A stretch of DNA of 48,059 nt from Verrucomicrobiia bacterium (GTDB lineage Bacteria; Verrucomicrobiota; Verrucomicrobiia; Limisphaerales; JAJOIW01), in assembly GCA_030425355.1 (NCBI GenBank), contig JAUIAG010000007.1, positions 1 through 48,059 on the forward strand. Reading direction: 5' to 3'. The notes under the pieces were generated by a model. It ran no database searches, had not been told where the DNA came from, and was given only the letters and a program-made list of their open reading frames with translations. Of this stretch, positions 24,823 through 33,626 are shown one piece after another. Every line of letters starts with the position of its first letter. The stretch's first letter is position 1. Both the position numbers and the translations under genes were made by a program.

Positions 24823-26229
24823 CTAACTGAAGGAGAGAGGGTCCAGCTTCTGCACAACCCAGCGGTGTTTTCCCCGGGAGGTTTTCTCGGTTTCACCGAC
24901 TTCCTTCAACTCAACCCGGAAATCATCCCCCAGTTTTTCAGTGATGCCCCTGAGAATCTCATCGAGCCGCGACCTGTCAAACTGCGGGGTCGGCAGGTAT
25001 CGGAACTCGGCGAAACCGGGGCTGTCCTGATAAAACTGCACGGCATAGAGACCATCGAAAATATCACTGTGCATATTGAAAGCCGTGAGGGAAATGCGGC
25101 GCCCGGATCCGCTGATCAGAAACTCCTGCTCCCGTCCTGATACTTCAGTGACAGTCGGCCAGAACAATTCCCGTTCGCCCGGCCCATCGAGAAGGCGGAC
25201 GTAGTCGCCAGTCCGATAGCGAATCAGAGGCATGGCCATGTTATGGAAGGATGTGCCGATGACTTCACGGAAGCCCGCTTCATCCTCCGGACCAAACTCA
25301 ACCAGCCCGTATGTCGGAAAAAAATAGAAGAACTCCGATTCCCGGCCCTCCCCGGCGAGCACCACTCTTTCTGAATGGCCATACCAGCGATAGACACGGC
25401 AGCCGAAGGTTTTCTCCAGCAGGCGCTTCTGGGGCAGCGTGAGCCGCTCGGATCCGCACAGCACACACTTGAGGGGTGTGCGCCACTGCTGGCGGGTTTT
25501 TTCCAGATATTCAGCCAGGATCAGCGCCGCTGAGGGATAGATGTGAAGAATATCCGGACGAAAACCCTCAATGGCCTCGAGATACTCGTCAAGCCGGTCG
25601 AGAGTGAGATGATAGGATGAGAGCATCAGCCAGTCACGGGTGGGATCATATGAATCGATTCGACCGGCAGAGCGGGAATCTGTGACATGGCCCCTGACGA
25701 CGACCAGTCTGTCGCCGTCCTCGTAGCCGGCCCTGCGCCACATGGCCTCGAGATAGGCCTGCTCCCTGGGGCGGCTGACGCCTTTCTGGAGGTAAAATCC
25801 GACAGGTGTTCCGGTGGACCCGCCGGTGGTGATGTAGAGGCGCTGGCGGCGCGGGATGTCCGTGGAAACCAGATCATCCAGATTATCCACCAGGTCCTTC
25901 TTTTCGAGGAGGGGACAATTTTCCATGTCCTCGGGACCGCGAAGGCGCTGGACATTGAATCCGCTTTCCAGGAATCGCTGGTGGTAGAATGGGCAGAAAT
26001 TGGCGGCGTTGTTCAGGGTCCTCTTGAGTTGTCGGAACTGGTATTCCCGGACTTCCTCCGGATCCCATGATTCGATTTCCAGTGTCTGCCGTCTGAAATC
26101 AACATAGGACCGGCCCCATTTCACGGAGGCGGGCAGAAGTCGGTAGACTGCGCCGATGGACGAGCGCAGTCCCTGAGGCATCTGCTGATACAGGCCCAGA
26201 AGCGGGTAAAGTCGGTCTTCAAGACTCAT
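24823..26229 (-). CDS. CapK/phenylacetate-CoA-ligase-like adenylate-forming enzyme
   Basis: 468 residues. The ATP-binding loop ITTGGSTGTPVGFYL (about 132-146) and downstream YRWYGHSERVVLAGE, MPLIRYRTGDYVRL and the C-terminal SRGKHRWVVQKL follow the phenylacetate-CoA ligase/CapK family. CapK-like members next to glycosyltransferases are thought to modify surface polysaccharides rather than make phenylacetyl-CoA. The gene lies 12 bp after the DUF362 gene and is the last of a minus-strand set with a glycosyltransferase and an O-antigen-ligase-like protein. The substrate is unknown. Confidence 0.87.
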   Translation of the reverse strand: MSLEDRLYPLLGLYQQMPQGLRSSIGAVYRLLPASVKWGRSYVDFRRQTLEIESWDPEEVREYQFRQLKRTLNNAANFCPFYHQRFLESGFNVQRLRGPEDMENCPLLEKKDLVDNLDDLVSTDIPRRQRLYITTGGSTGTPVGFYLQKGVSRPREQAYLEAMWRRAGYEDGDRLVVVRGHVTDSRSAGRIDSYDPTRDWLMLSSYHLTLDRLDEYLEAIEGFRPDILHIYPSAALILAEYLEKTRQQWRTPLKCVLCGSERLTLPQKRLLEKTFGCRVYRWYGHSERVVLAGEGRESEFFYFFPTYGLVEFGPEDEAGFREVIGTSFHNMAMPLIRYRTGDYVRLLDGPGERELFWPTVTEVSGREQEFLISGSGRRISLTAFNMHSDIFDGLYAVQFYQDSPGFAEFRYLPTPQFDRSRLDEILRGITEKLGDDFRVELKEVGETEKTSRGKHRWVVQKLDPLSFS

Positions 26230-26241
26230 GTCGTATCCGTG

Positions 26242-27624
26242 TCATTCGTTGGTCACTCTGACGGTGTCCTCGATTGCTCCGGTCCATCCGAAATGCGGCT
26301 GGAAGCTGAAGGGTGAGACAAACTGGTGGAGTGGCCCCTGCCAGCTGGAGCAGTTGCTGAGGATTTCAATGTCCTCAGCTGTGAAATTGACGAAGTTGAG
26401 CTTCTGCATGCTGAAGGCATTGGCCAGAAGTTTTATTCTCCGGTAATCAAATCCCATAACTCTGGCCGCAACCATATCCACTGCCAGCGGGTGAGTCCCC
26501 GCGATGACAACCCCGCAGCCAACCGGGTCCGGTGCCATCGGTCCATTCCCTTCACCGCCGATAATGCCATCCACAACCGCCAGATACTTCGGCGGAGAAC
26601 TCCTGCGATTCCCCTCTCCGTTGTAAAAAAGGAGACATTTGTTCAAATCGAGGACCATCCGCCAGCAGGTGTCATTTCCATGCCAGTTTCCGGAACGCAC
26701 CACCCTGCCGGTGTCGCCGAAATAAAGCCGTCCGACCTTCTTCAGGGGGACAAATAACCGTGACCAGACCGGATTTTCAGTCAGGAACCGCTTGATCCGT
26801 CCCATCCACTGATGCTCCAGCCGGGCCTTCGAGGTATTGGCGGGAAACTGGTCGCCGCCGTCATCGGGTGTGCCCTCAGTGTGGTGCGGCAGCCAGTTTT
26901 TGTTGGCATTGATCCCGACGAGATTCTTGAGGGCACAGGTGAGCCCGACTTTCTTATGGGTCTTGAGCTTGGGGATGTTGATGAAGACATCCGCCTCCAT
27001 GGGCGTGCGGCACAGAAGGTATTCGTGGGTGGTCCCCCTGTGGCGGAGATTGGTCTCGTCCATGTTGAAGGACGCCCCGTAAAGCCTTCCCTCGCCACCG
27101 TAGCCTACAAACTCACTGGCCTCATTGAGACTGACCTGAGTGCTGCCCAGGGGATCCCCGTCCAGGATTGTCTTCGAGACAGTCACGCCATCGACCGCAT
27201 TCCACTCCTCAGGCCGCAGGTCCAGAAGCTCAAAGCTCACGTCCGGAAAATTCATGGACAGGCGGGTGATCATCGCATCCAGACCACAGTATTCCCGAAT
27301 CCGCCGGAAGGAGGAATCCGTCTGGGGAGCATCGCATATCACCACTGTTCCGCCCCGTTTCAGGCGCTCGGCGGCAAAGGATGCAACCGCTTCGATCACC
27401 AGCGGGTGGGTCACCACATGTTCCCATGAGTCAGGTCCCGGACGCCTTTCGTCGTGTTCCTTGACCCAGTTGGGCTTCAGAACCACCCTGGCTCTTTCCG
27501 GAAAAAAATCGGACGGGAGGTTCAGCAACTCCAGAGAACGGATCACCGCCCGTCGGATGCTCTCGGCATCCCGGTAGTCGGTTTGCCCGGTGTCAACCAG
27601 GGAGACTTGTCGGCCGTTGGTCAT
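26242..27624 (-). CDS. DUF362 domain-containing protein
   Basis: 460 residues without a signal peptide. Conserved DUF362 segments are RVVLKPNWVKEH near the start, THPLVIEAV, VFINIPKLKTHKKVGLTCALKNLVG in the middle (shown here only as family landmark) and AVVDGIIGGEGNGPM followed by AGTHPLAVDMVAARVMGFD. Some relatives carry ferredoxin clusters; no such cysteine pattern is seen here. DUF362 proteins near CapK-like ligases and glycosyltransferases are common in polysaccharide loci, but their activity is not established. It is co-oriented with CapK 12 bp downstream. Confidence 0.87.
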   Translation of the reverse strand: MTNGRQVSLVDTGQTDYRDAESIRRAVIRSLELLNLPSDFFPERARVVLKPNWVKEHDERRPGPDSWEHVVTHPLVIEAVASFAAERLKRGGTVVICDAPQTDSSFRRIREYCGLDAMITRLSMNFPDVSFELLDLRPEEWNAVDGVTVSKTILDGDPLGSTQVSLNEASEFVGYGGEGRLYGASFNMDETNLRHRGTTHEYLLCRTPMEADVFINIPKLKTHKKVGLTCALKNLVGINANKNWLPHHTEGTPDDGGDQFPANTSKARLEHQWMGRIKRFLTENPVWSRLFVPLKKVGRLYFGDTGRVVRSGNWHGNDTCWRMVLDLNKCLLFYNGEGNRRSSPPKYLAVVDGIIGGEGNGPMAPDPVGCGVVIAGTHPLAVDMVAARVMGFDYRRIKLLANAFSMQKLNFVNFTAEDIEILSNCSSWQGPLHQFVSPFSFQPHFGWTGAIEDTVRVTNE

Positions 27625-27685
27625 GGTTTTTGGCTTTCTGCAGGTATCACTCTATCAGAACCCCCCAGCCCCGACCACCCCATAT

Positions 27686-27746
27686 GGGGACAGGTACTTT
27701 TTTCCAGCCATTCGAAGGCATCCCGCCATGGTGCCAGGTACATTTT
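27686..27746. repeat. Two GGGACAGG-type repeat units between polymer-cluster genes
   Basis: GGGGACAGGTACTTTTTT lies at 27686-27703 and a diverged copy GCCAGGTACATTTT at 27733-27746, in the 169-bp gap between the DUF362 start and the GT4 stop. They share the core of the clusters at 19.2, 32.2 and 34.7 kb. Their presence suggests the cluster is not one tight operon at this point. Confidence 0.8.
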
Positions 27747-27793
27747 GTTTGATGGATTCGGGGCTGCCGGATGGACGGGGGACGGGGAAAGGA

Positions 27794-28885
27794 TCAAACC
27801 AGTGATCTGTAAATGTCCACGACGGAGGCGGCATTCTTTTTCCACGAATAGCGGGTGGCGCGTTTCCTGCCGGCCTCGATGAGTTCGTCCCGGCGGGCCA
27901 GGTCTGAATGCAGGGTTGCCATGGCCATGAGAAAGGACTCGGGGGTCAGTTCGGCATACTGCGCGGCTTCTCCGGCCACTTCACCCAGGCTGGTGGTTTG
28001 CGAGCAGATGACGGGACAGCCCATGACCATGGCCTCGACCAGAGGAATTCCAAACCCTTCATACTTGCTGGGAAAAACAAGTGCCCGAGCACGACTGTAG
28101 AGCCATGCCAGTTCCGGATCGGAAACTCTTCCGGCATAGATCCACGAATCATCGGCCCCGGACATGGACGCTTCTCCGACACCCTCACGGCGGACACCGA
28201 CCACAATCAGCGATGGCAGCTTCAGCCCGCGGGCGGAAGCAAGAGAATAGACTTCACGGAGAAGCTGCAGATTCTTTCCCGGCTCCAGAGTCCCGACGAA
28301 GAGAAAAAAGTCTTCAGGCAGTTCCAGGGGTGGTCTTTGAGTCGGGGGGAGGTTTCCGTCGCACCAGTCGCTGGCCTGAGGCACCACTTCGATGCGACTG
28401 GGATCAAGGTCGATGAGTTTTATGCCTTCGTCCGCAGTGAAGCGGCTGATGCAGATGACCTTGTCCGCCTTTCTCGTCCGTTCAAACCCCCTCCTGCAGG
28501 CGGCCAGGTGCCAGCGGCGGAATCGCTCGGGATGCCGCACCGGCGCCAGATCATGAAGAGTGACGACGTGCTTCAGCCCGACAGGCAAGCTGACAATTGG
28601 AACACCCGTCGAATGCAGTATGGAGTATCCCGATTTCCGCAGAATGCGGGGCGCGAGCACTCCTGCCCAGAAGACTTCACGGTAAAGGGTGCGCAGAGCG
28701 CGCAGTGGCTGGCCGTAATCGTGATTGTGGACGGGCCATGCCAGTGGTTCGATGGCGAGCCCCTCATGATCGACAGCCTCAAAGGCACTCGTAAGGCCGT
28801 TGACGTATCGTGCCACCCCTGCCCGGGTCACATAGATGGGACTGGTGTCAACAGCAACCCGCACCGATGTCGGTCGAGGCTGCAT
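27794..28885 (-). CDS. GT4-family glycosyltransferase of surface-polymer cluster
   Basis: 363 residues from the ATG at 28885; the TTG four codons upstream overlaps the previous stop and is less likely. Motifs: VDTSPIYVTRAGVARYVNGL at the N-terminus (GT-B loop), VTLHDLAPVRHPERF, FLFVGTLEPGKNLQLL and FPSKYEGFGIPLVEAMVMGCPV with the E-x7-E donor motif. Family members resemble mannosyl- or rhamnosyl-transferases of O-antigen or capsule synthesis. It begins four bases after the stop of the polymerase/ligase-like gene, so they are probably co-translated. Confidence 0.9.
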   Translation of the reverse strand: MQPRPTSVRVAVDTSPIYVTRAGVARYVNGLTSAFEAVDHEGLAIEPLAWPVHNHDYGQPLRALRTLYREVFWAGVLAPRILRKSGYSILHSTGVPIVSLPVGLKHVVTLHDLAPVRHPERFRRWHLAACRRGFERTRKADKVICISRFTADEGIKLIDLDPSRIEVVPQASDWCDGNLPPTQRPPLELPEDFFLFVGTLEPGKNLQLLREVYSLASARGLKLPSLIVVGVRREGVGEASMSGADDSWIYAGRVSDPELAWLYSRARALVFPSKYEGFGIPLVEAMVMGCPVICSQTTSLGEVAGEAAQYAELTPESFLMAMATLHSDLARRDELIEAGRKRATRYSWKKNAASVVDIYRSLV

Positions 28886-28889
28886 GCTC

Positions 28890-30455
28890 TCAGGCAAATA
28901 CAGGGGATTTCACGTCAGGCTCGGAGCCCGGCAATGGCTCCTGTCCCTCAGCTTCTTCCTGCATGCTGGCCTGCTTCTGGAGAAGCATCCGGGCTTTCTC
29001 ATTCTCGCGGGCACTGCGATTCAGAGCCAGGCTGAATCCAAGAAGGGAGGTGAAGGTCACGAAATCGAGGTGAAACTGACCGTAAAGGGTGCAGTAGAAA
29101 AGCAAACTGGTGGCGAAATAGCTCAGAATGAGCGTGTTGATTTTCTTCAACTCCGGCGGGCTGTGTGAGTAGTTGAAGTAAATAACCCTGAAGCTCTTGA
29201 TGGCGAACCAGAAGAATCCGATGATACCCCATATTCCAAGGGGGATGATGATGGTGAGCAGCCCGTGGTGATAGGCTCCATCGATCAGAACGTGCTCATA
29301 GGCCTTGAGAATGCCTTTCTGGACCATTTCAAAAGTCAGCTGGTAGTCGACCCCCTTGTAGGCGAAGCCTTTTCCGAGCCAGAAATAATCCGGAATTTCC
29401 TTGATGACTGTCTTCCAGATTTCGAGACGCCATTCGAGGGTGCCCGATGCATCGGAGGCGGCCACTGAGTCGATTTCAACCGGGAGGAAGCTCAGGGACC
29501 TCTGAACGGCCAGAGGCATTTTCTGGATATTTGCCACCGTCAAAAGCCCCGCCACAACGAAGATACAGGCGTAGATTGGCAGAGCAGCCGTGCGGTGCAG
29601 TCCTTCAAAGAAAAACTGGAAGAAGATGACAAGGGCTATAAGGATCAGTACGGCACGGTAGCCACCCAGCATACTGAGCACAATCGCCCCACCGAAGATA
29701 AGAATCCGCCAGAATTTCCAAGTGTTGACAATGCCATTGAGACCGTAGCGGGCCAGCATGACATAAATGATGGCCATACAGGAAAAGGCCACACCGGTAA
29801 GGCGGACCACGCCTCCATATCCCATGGACTCGCCGACGTGCTGAAGCGCAGCCGACTGGGTGGGAAGGAAATAGAAAAGCCACATGAAGTCGGTTCCCAG
29901 TGAGTAAACCACATTCGAAAGGGAATGGGACACGGCCCCGAGGAAAAAGAGCATCATGTACAGCTGCGCCTTCTCGGGTGGAATCCGAATGGCACTGAAG
30001 GCGAAAAGTATGACAAATGCCTTGAAAAGATCGACGTATTTTCCGGCTCCCCACAGGTCACTGCCAAGGGCCCGGCTTCCAAAGCCCTCCCGACCCAGCA
30101 TGGTGGCGACTATGACCACAGCAAGGAAGAGCATTGAGTGGAAGATCCCGGCAGGCATGGCGAAGCGGTCTTTTTTGTTAATGGTCCGGTCCACGATGGC
30201 CAGACCGATAACAAACAGACCGAGCAGCATTTTGACTTCAGGCTGGCCAGGCAGAATCGGCACCATGAAGGCCGAATTGACGGATAAAACGAAAAGAGGC
30301 TCGTAATAGCGAAGCAGAAAGGGAATGGAAACGAAGAGAATACAGAGCCCGACGGCGGCGTAGCCCATGGTGGTCCCGGAGGCTACCTGGTAGCCCAGGA
30401 CAATCGCCAGGGGAATAATCATCAAAAAGATGAGGAGATTCCGAAAACCGCTCAT
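28890..30455 (-). CDS. O-antigen ligase/polymerase-like multi-spanning membrane protein
   Basis: 521 residues from the ATG at 30455, chosen because MSGFRNLLIFLMIIPLAIVL begins the first membrane helix; the open frame to 30542 adds only polar residues. About 12 transmembrane helices are visible. A large polar loop at about residues 330-410 contains WRLEIWKTVIKEIPDYFWLGKGFA, the Wzy_C/WaaL-like periplasmic loop with the usual arginine. The C-terminus is cytoplasmic-looking and charged (KARMLLQKQASMQEE). This class joins or ligates polysaccharide units at the periplasmic face. A flippase and export genes are not in the window. Confidence 0.87.
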   Translation of the reverse strand: MSGFRNLLIFLMIIPLAIVLGYQVASGTTMGYAAVGLCILFVSIPFLLRYYEPLFVLSVNSAFMVPILPGQPEVKMLLGLFVIGLAIVDRTINKKDRFAMPAGIFHSMLFLAVVIVATMLGREGFGSRALGSDLWGAGKYVDLFKAFVILFAFSAIRIPPEKAQLYMMLFFLGAVSHSLSNVVYSLGTDFMWLFYFLPTQSAALQHVGESMGYGGVVRLTGVAFSCMAIIYVMLARYGLNGIVNTWKFWRILIFGGAIVLSMLGGYRAVLILIALVIFFQFFFEGLHRTAALPIYACIFVVAGLLTVANIQKMPLAVQRSLSFLPVEIDSVAASDASGTLEWRLEIWKTVIKEIPDYFWLGKGFAYKGVDYQLTFEMVQKGILKAYEHVLIDGAYHHGLLTIIIPLGIWGIIGFFWFAIKSFRVIYFNYSHSPPELKKINTLILSYFATSLLFYCTLYGQFHLDFVTFTSLLGFSLALNRSARENEKARMLLQKQASMQEEAEGQEPLPGSEPDVKSPVFA

Positions 30456-30724
30456 TCTCAAGGAATATGCTTTGCCGCCATCCGAGCCGCAAGTGGATAA
30501 TCGACCGCGGCATGATGATCGCAGGTCCTGGAGGATACACACCGAGGCTCAGTCGGCATCAGGGACGCCCGGAAGGGAACGCTCTCATCATTCATTTCAC
30601 GACTCCCTGTGCCCCCTCTGAACACCACAGGACAGATACCGGCACCCGGCTGGAACCTGAATTCCAGGTTGTGTTAAGTTGATGATTGTGAGTGACAATT
30701 TAGGCCACTGCGATAGATAGTGGC

Positions 30725-30730
30725 GGAGGA
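30725..30730 (+). promoter_or_regulatory. Strong Shine-Dalgarno of the zinc-ribbon gene
   Basis: GGAGGA six bases before the ATG at 30737 is one of the best ribosome-binding sites in the window and decides this small gene's start. In the 281-bp divergent gap upstream, AACCTG/CAGGTT (30654-30670) and CCACT/AGTGG (near 30704-30722) form short inverted repeats; nothing else is recognised there. Confidence 0.75.
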
Positions 30731-30736
30731 TAACGG

Positions 30737-31099
30737 ATGATTTCTCCCAGGTGTCCATTTTGCCGGTCGCGCTCGAGCACCCGTCGCGTCAGCAGTTCGT
30801 CGGTTGATGAAAAAGCCGACAAGCCAGCAGGGGCGCTGCATCCAGCCATTTTTACAATTGCTTCGGTATCAATACTGGCAGTTGTTAAATTCGGCGGTGA
30901 TGCGGCTATCGAAAGCCTGAAAGCGTCCTCCGGGCAGCCGCCTCGGCTGCCATCGATGATCCAGGTCTTCCTTCTCGTCGCAGGAGCTGCGGTTTTTCTG
31001 GGGCTCCTCCCCAGAATTCTGAGAACGCACGGCATCCACAGGCAGCGATATGGCACCACACATTACTGCAATAACTGCGGAAGCCACTTCAAGGGATGA
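30737..31099 (+). CDS. Small membrane protein with split zinc-ribbon knuckles
   Basis: 120 residues. The N-terminus carries CPFC (Cys6, Cys9) and the C-terminus CNNC (Cys111, Cys114), with two hydrophobic segments between them (about 36-52 and 74-93, MIQVFLLVAGAAVFLGLLP). Two helices would place both ends on the same side, so the cysteine pairs could join into one zinc ribbon. I know no function for it. It stands alone between two minus-strand genes. Confidence 0.75.
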   Translation: MISPRCPFCRSRSSTRRVSSSSVDEKADKPAGALHPAIFTIASVSILAVVKFGGDAAIESLKASSGQPPRLPSMIQVFLLVAGAAVFLGLLPRILRTHGIHRQRYGTTHYCNNCGSHFKG

Positions 31100-31146
31100 A
31101 TAATAAAAAGGAAAAATGACCGTGCCGGTGCAGCATCATGCCCGCT

Positions 31147-32109
31147 TCAGTCCCCTTCACCAGCCTGATGCGGAGCCAGATTGAATTTGTACAAAGCCTC
31201 CCCCTTGCCCTCACTGACGGTGTAATAGCAGGCCGACCAAGGACTGATTGCCAGAGACTCTCCATTTGGCCCCTGAAAACTGCCCAGAACCGGAACCATT
31301 TCCGGGTCTCCGGATACAGCAAGCCTGCCGCGTCCTTCGCGACTGAACACCCACATCCACCCCGACGACTCATTCCTCAGAATCAGCCTTTGACCATCAG
31401 ATGAGAGATCTCCGCCTGAAACAGACTCCACCCCGTCAAGAATTCCGCAAAATTCGGCAAGAATCCGGTCATTTTCCCAGAATTGTGACCCGCGGACGCG
31501 GTAAAGCCGTCCTCTGCCCTTTTCCTTGGTAATCAGATAAAAGTCGCCGGTGGGCTGGTCAAACAGAAGGCACTCGCAGTCAATGGACTCGCCGCCCGGG
31601 TATTCAATCCGGGTGACTTTCAGTGGATCCAAATCGATCCTCCTCCCCCTTTCAGTGATTTCGAGGGAGGGTTCTGCCAGCGCGAGAATACGAATGTCGT
31701 CTCGATCCCGGTCATTGTCGCCAAAATCGCCCAGAAAAATAACAGGGTTTCCCTCGGGTCCATGGCCGGCCGCCATATCCTCAACGTCCTTCACCTTGCC
31801 GCTGTAATCGACCCGAGCCACCACCTGCCCGCTCGAGGTGACGGCAAAAATCCGTTCCTTGCCCCCGTCATTGGCCACCCAAAGCAGATCCGGAAGAATC
31901 CGACTCACCGACACCCCGGATATTTCCTCAAAATCCTCGTCGGGAAGAATCCCCGTCAGGGACCCGCGATCGCCTTCGACTCCTTCCGATGGCCCCTGGC
32001 CACAGCCATACACCGGCAATACCGAAAGAATAAACGCCTTCCACCAGAAAGGCCACCCCTTCGACATCGGCCACGCTGCCATCCTAAATCGATTTCGAAT
32101 GTTTCTCAT
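31147..32109 (-). CDS. Predicted lipoprotein with beta-propeller-like repeats
   Basis: 320 residues from the ATG at 32109. A hydrophobic stretch ending VLPVYGC (lipobox-like, Cys at about 36) suggests a lipoprotein anchored to a membrane. A longer frame to 32184 starts inside the repeat region and is not used; an ATG 14 codons downstream is also possible. Segments such as DLLWVANDGGKERIFAVTSS, NPVIFLGDFGDNDRDRDDIR and GDFYLITKEKGRGRLYRV suggest a propeller of five or six blades. A distant similarity to SdiA-regulated-type proteins is possible, but I cannot assign a function. Confidence 0.8.
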   Translation of the reverse strand: MRNIRNRFRMAAWPMSKGWPFWWKAFILSVLPVYGCGQGPSEGVEGDRGSLTGILPDEDFEEISGVSVSRILPDLLWVANDGGKERIFAVTSSGQVVARVDYSGKVKDVEDMAAGHGPEGNPVIFLGDFGDNDRDRDDIRILALAEPSLEITERGRRIDLDPLKVTRIEYPGGESIDCECLLFDQPTGDFYLITKEKGRGRLYRVRGSQFWENDRILAEFCGILDGVESVSGGDLSSDGQRLILRNESSGWMWVFSREGRGRLAVSGDPEMVPVLGSFQGPNGESLAISPWSACYYTVSEGKGEALYKFNLAPHQAGEGD

Positions 32110-32161
32110 CCCTGCTTCCTGACACTCGCCCCAATCCCCCGCCCTGTAAACTCCGCAACCA

Positions 32162-32254
32162 GGGGACAGGTACTTTTTGCGCACGGCCGTGCAGGAAAAA
32201 TGTACCTGTCACCCTGTGAGAGAGTGCCGAAGAATAAAGAGCCTGTCCCTTTGG
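32162..32254. repeat. GGGACAGG-type palindromic repeats upstream of the lipoprotein gene
   Basis: A forward unit GGGGACAGGTACTTTTT starts at 32162, an inverted unit AAAAATGTACCTGTCACCC lies at 32196-32214 and another inverted unit AAAGAGCCTGTCCCTTT at 32236-32252. Between the first pair is a perfect palindrome GCACGGCCGTGC (32181-32192). The gap 32110-32358 separates the lipoprotein from the Gfo/Idh/MocA gene and holds nothing else recognised. Confidence 0.85.
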
Positions 32255-32358
32255 CGTTGTGGGATAAAAAAACGCCGGAATGGGTGATTCCGGCGGCAAT
32301 GAGGAATTTATTAAAAGCGGGTCTTTCCGGGCTGTTGGAAGCGTGCGGGAAGTGATCC

Positions 32359-33522
32359 TCAGATTTTTACCCACTGTCGGGAGGCAGCGGACTTCTCCAC
32401 AGCCTCGAGCACTTTCTGGTTGTTCAGGCCATCCTCGAATGTCGGCTGGACCGGTGTACCGGCAATACAGGCATTGACGAAGTCGGCGATGGTGTGAACG
32501 AAAGTGTGCTCGTAGCCGAGAATGTGGCCGGGTGGCCACCAGTTTCCGACGTAGGGATGGGCTCCGCCCGGCTGGGTAACCAGAATGTCGGTGAAGCCCT
32601 GACGGTCATCCGGTTCCTCGTTGTTGAAGAACTTGAGACGGTTCATGTCTTCGAAATCGAAGGAGAGGGATCCTTTCGAGCCGTTGATCTCGATGGTGAT
32701 GTGGTTTTTTCTGCCCAGGGCGAATCGGGTTGCCTCGAGGTTGCAGGCTGCGCCATTCTTGAATTTGCCAATGAATGATGACATGTCATCGACTGTCACT
32801 TCCCCCATCTCACGGCCGCCCTTGCCGCCAAGACCATCAGCCTTGCCCGAGGAATCCTCCAGCGGCCGCTGTTTGATGAAGGTGTTCATCATCCCGCAGA
32901 TTTCATCGAATTCCCCGACGAGGTATCTGGCAAGGTCGATGATGTGGGCACAGATGTCGCCATGAGCACCGCTTCCGGAGACGCCTTTGGTAAGGCGCCA
33001 CACCAGCGGAAATTCCGGGTCCACGATCCAGTCCTGGGCGTAACGGGCGTAATAGTGGTAGATGTTCCCCAGCAGTCCCTCTTCAATCATTTTCTTGGCC
33101 TGGGCAATTGCCGGAATACGCCGGTAATTGTGGCAGACCATGTGAACAATGCGGTTGCGGTTGGCGGCCTCCACCATCTCCTGGCATTGCTCGACCGTCA
33201 TCGCAAGCGGCTTCTCACAGAGGACGTGCTTGCCGGCGTTGGCGGCAGCAATGGCGATCTCGGCATGGGAATCATTGGGGGTGTTGATATCGATGATATC
33301 AATTTCCGGGTTCTCCACAACGGCACGCCAGTCCGTGCTGGTATTCTTCCATCCCAAAGAGGTGGCGGCCTCGGCCAGCGCATCCGGATTGCGGCCGCAG
33401 ATCGTATGCAGCTCCACACCGGCATCCATGGGCATGAATCGAGGCGCCTGCCGCCAGGCATTCGAGTGCGCCTTGCCCATGAAGCGGTATCCTATCATTC
33501 CGACTTTCAGTGTCTTGGACAT
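32359..33522 (-). CDS. Gfo/Idh/MocA-family NAD(P)-dependent oxidoreductase
   Basis: 387 residues, cytoplasmic. The N-terminal Rossmann fold starts VGMIGYRFMGKAHSNAWR, and VLCEKPLAMTVEQCQEMVEA carries the EKP lysine of the family. The C-terminal beta-sheet domain has LEATRFALGRKNHITIEINGSKGSLSF. Members oxidise or epimerise sugars and inositols with NAD(P), but the substrate is not evident. A GGAAAG Shine-Dalgarno seven bases upstream supports the ATG at 33522. An AGAGAA/TTCTCT inverted repeat lies at 33541-33555 in the leader. It is divergent from panD. Confidence 0.93.
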   Translation of the reverse strand: MSKTLKVGMIGYRFMGKAHSNAWRQAPRFMPMDAGVELHTICGRNPDALAEAATSLGWKNTSTDWRAVVENPEIDIIDINTPNDSHAEIAIAAANAGKHVLCEKPLAMTVEQCQEMVEAANRNRIVHMVCHNYRRIPAIAQAKKMIEEGLLGNIYHYYARYAQDWIVDPEFPLVWRLTKGVSGSGAHGDICAHIIDLARYLVGEFDEICGMMNTFIKQRPLEDSSGKADGLGGKGGREMGEVTVDDMSSFIGKFKNGAACNLEATRFALGRKNHITIEINGSKGSLSFDFEDMNRLKFFNNEEPDDRQGFTDILVTQPGGAHPYVGNWWPPGHILGYEHTFVHTIADFVNACIAGTPVQPTFEDGLNNQKVLEAVEKSAASRQWVKI

Positions 33523-33595
33523 AAAATGACTTTCCAGATCAGAGAAATCTTCTCTTTCAATTGAATTAGGAATGATTTATAGAGGGAGCAACAAG

Positions 33596-33616
33596 GCAAG
33601 TCAACGAACGACTTGC
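33596..33616. promoter_or_regulatory. Perfect 7-bp hairpin just upstream of panD
   Basis: GCAAGTC and GACTTGC flank AACGAAC, ending 10 bases before the panD ATG. It covers the place where a Shine-Dalgarno would be expected, and none is visible outside it. It may be an operator or a leader hairpin. Confidence 0.45.
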
Positions 33617-33626
33617 TCTTCCAACT

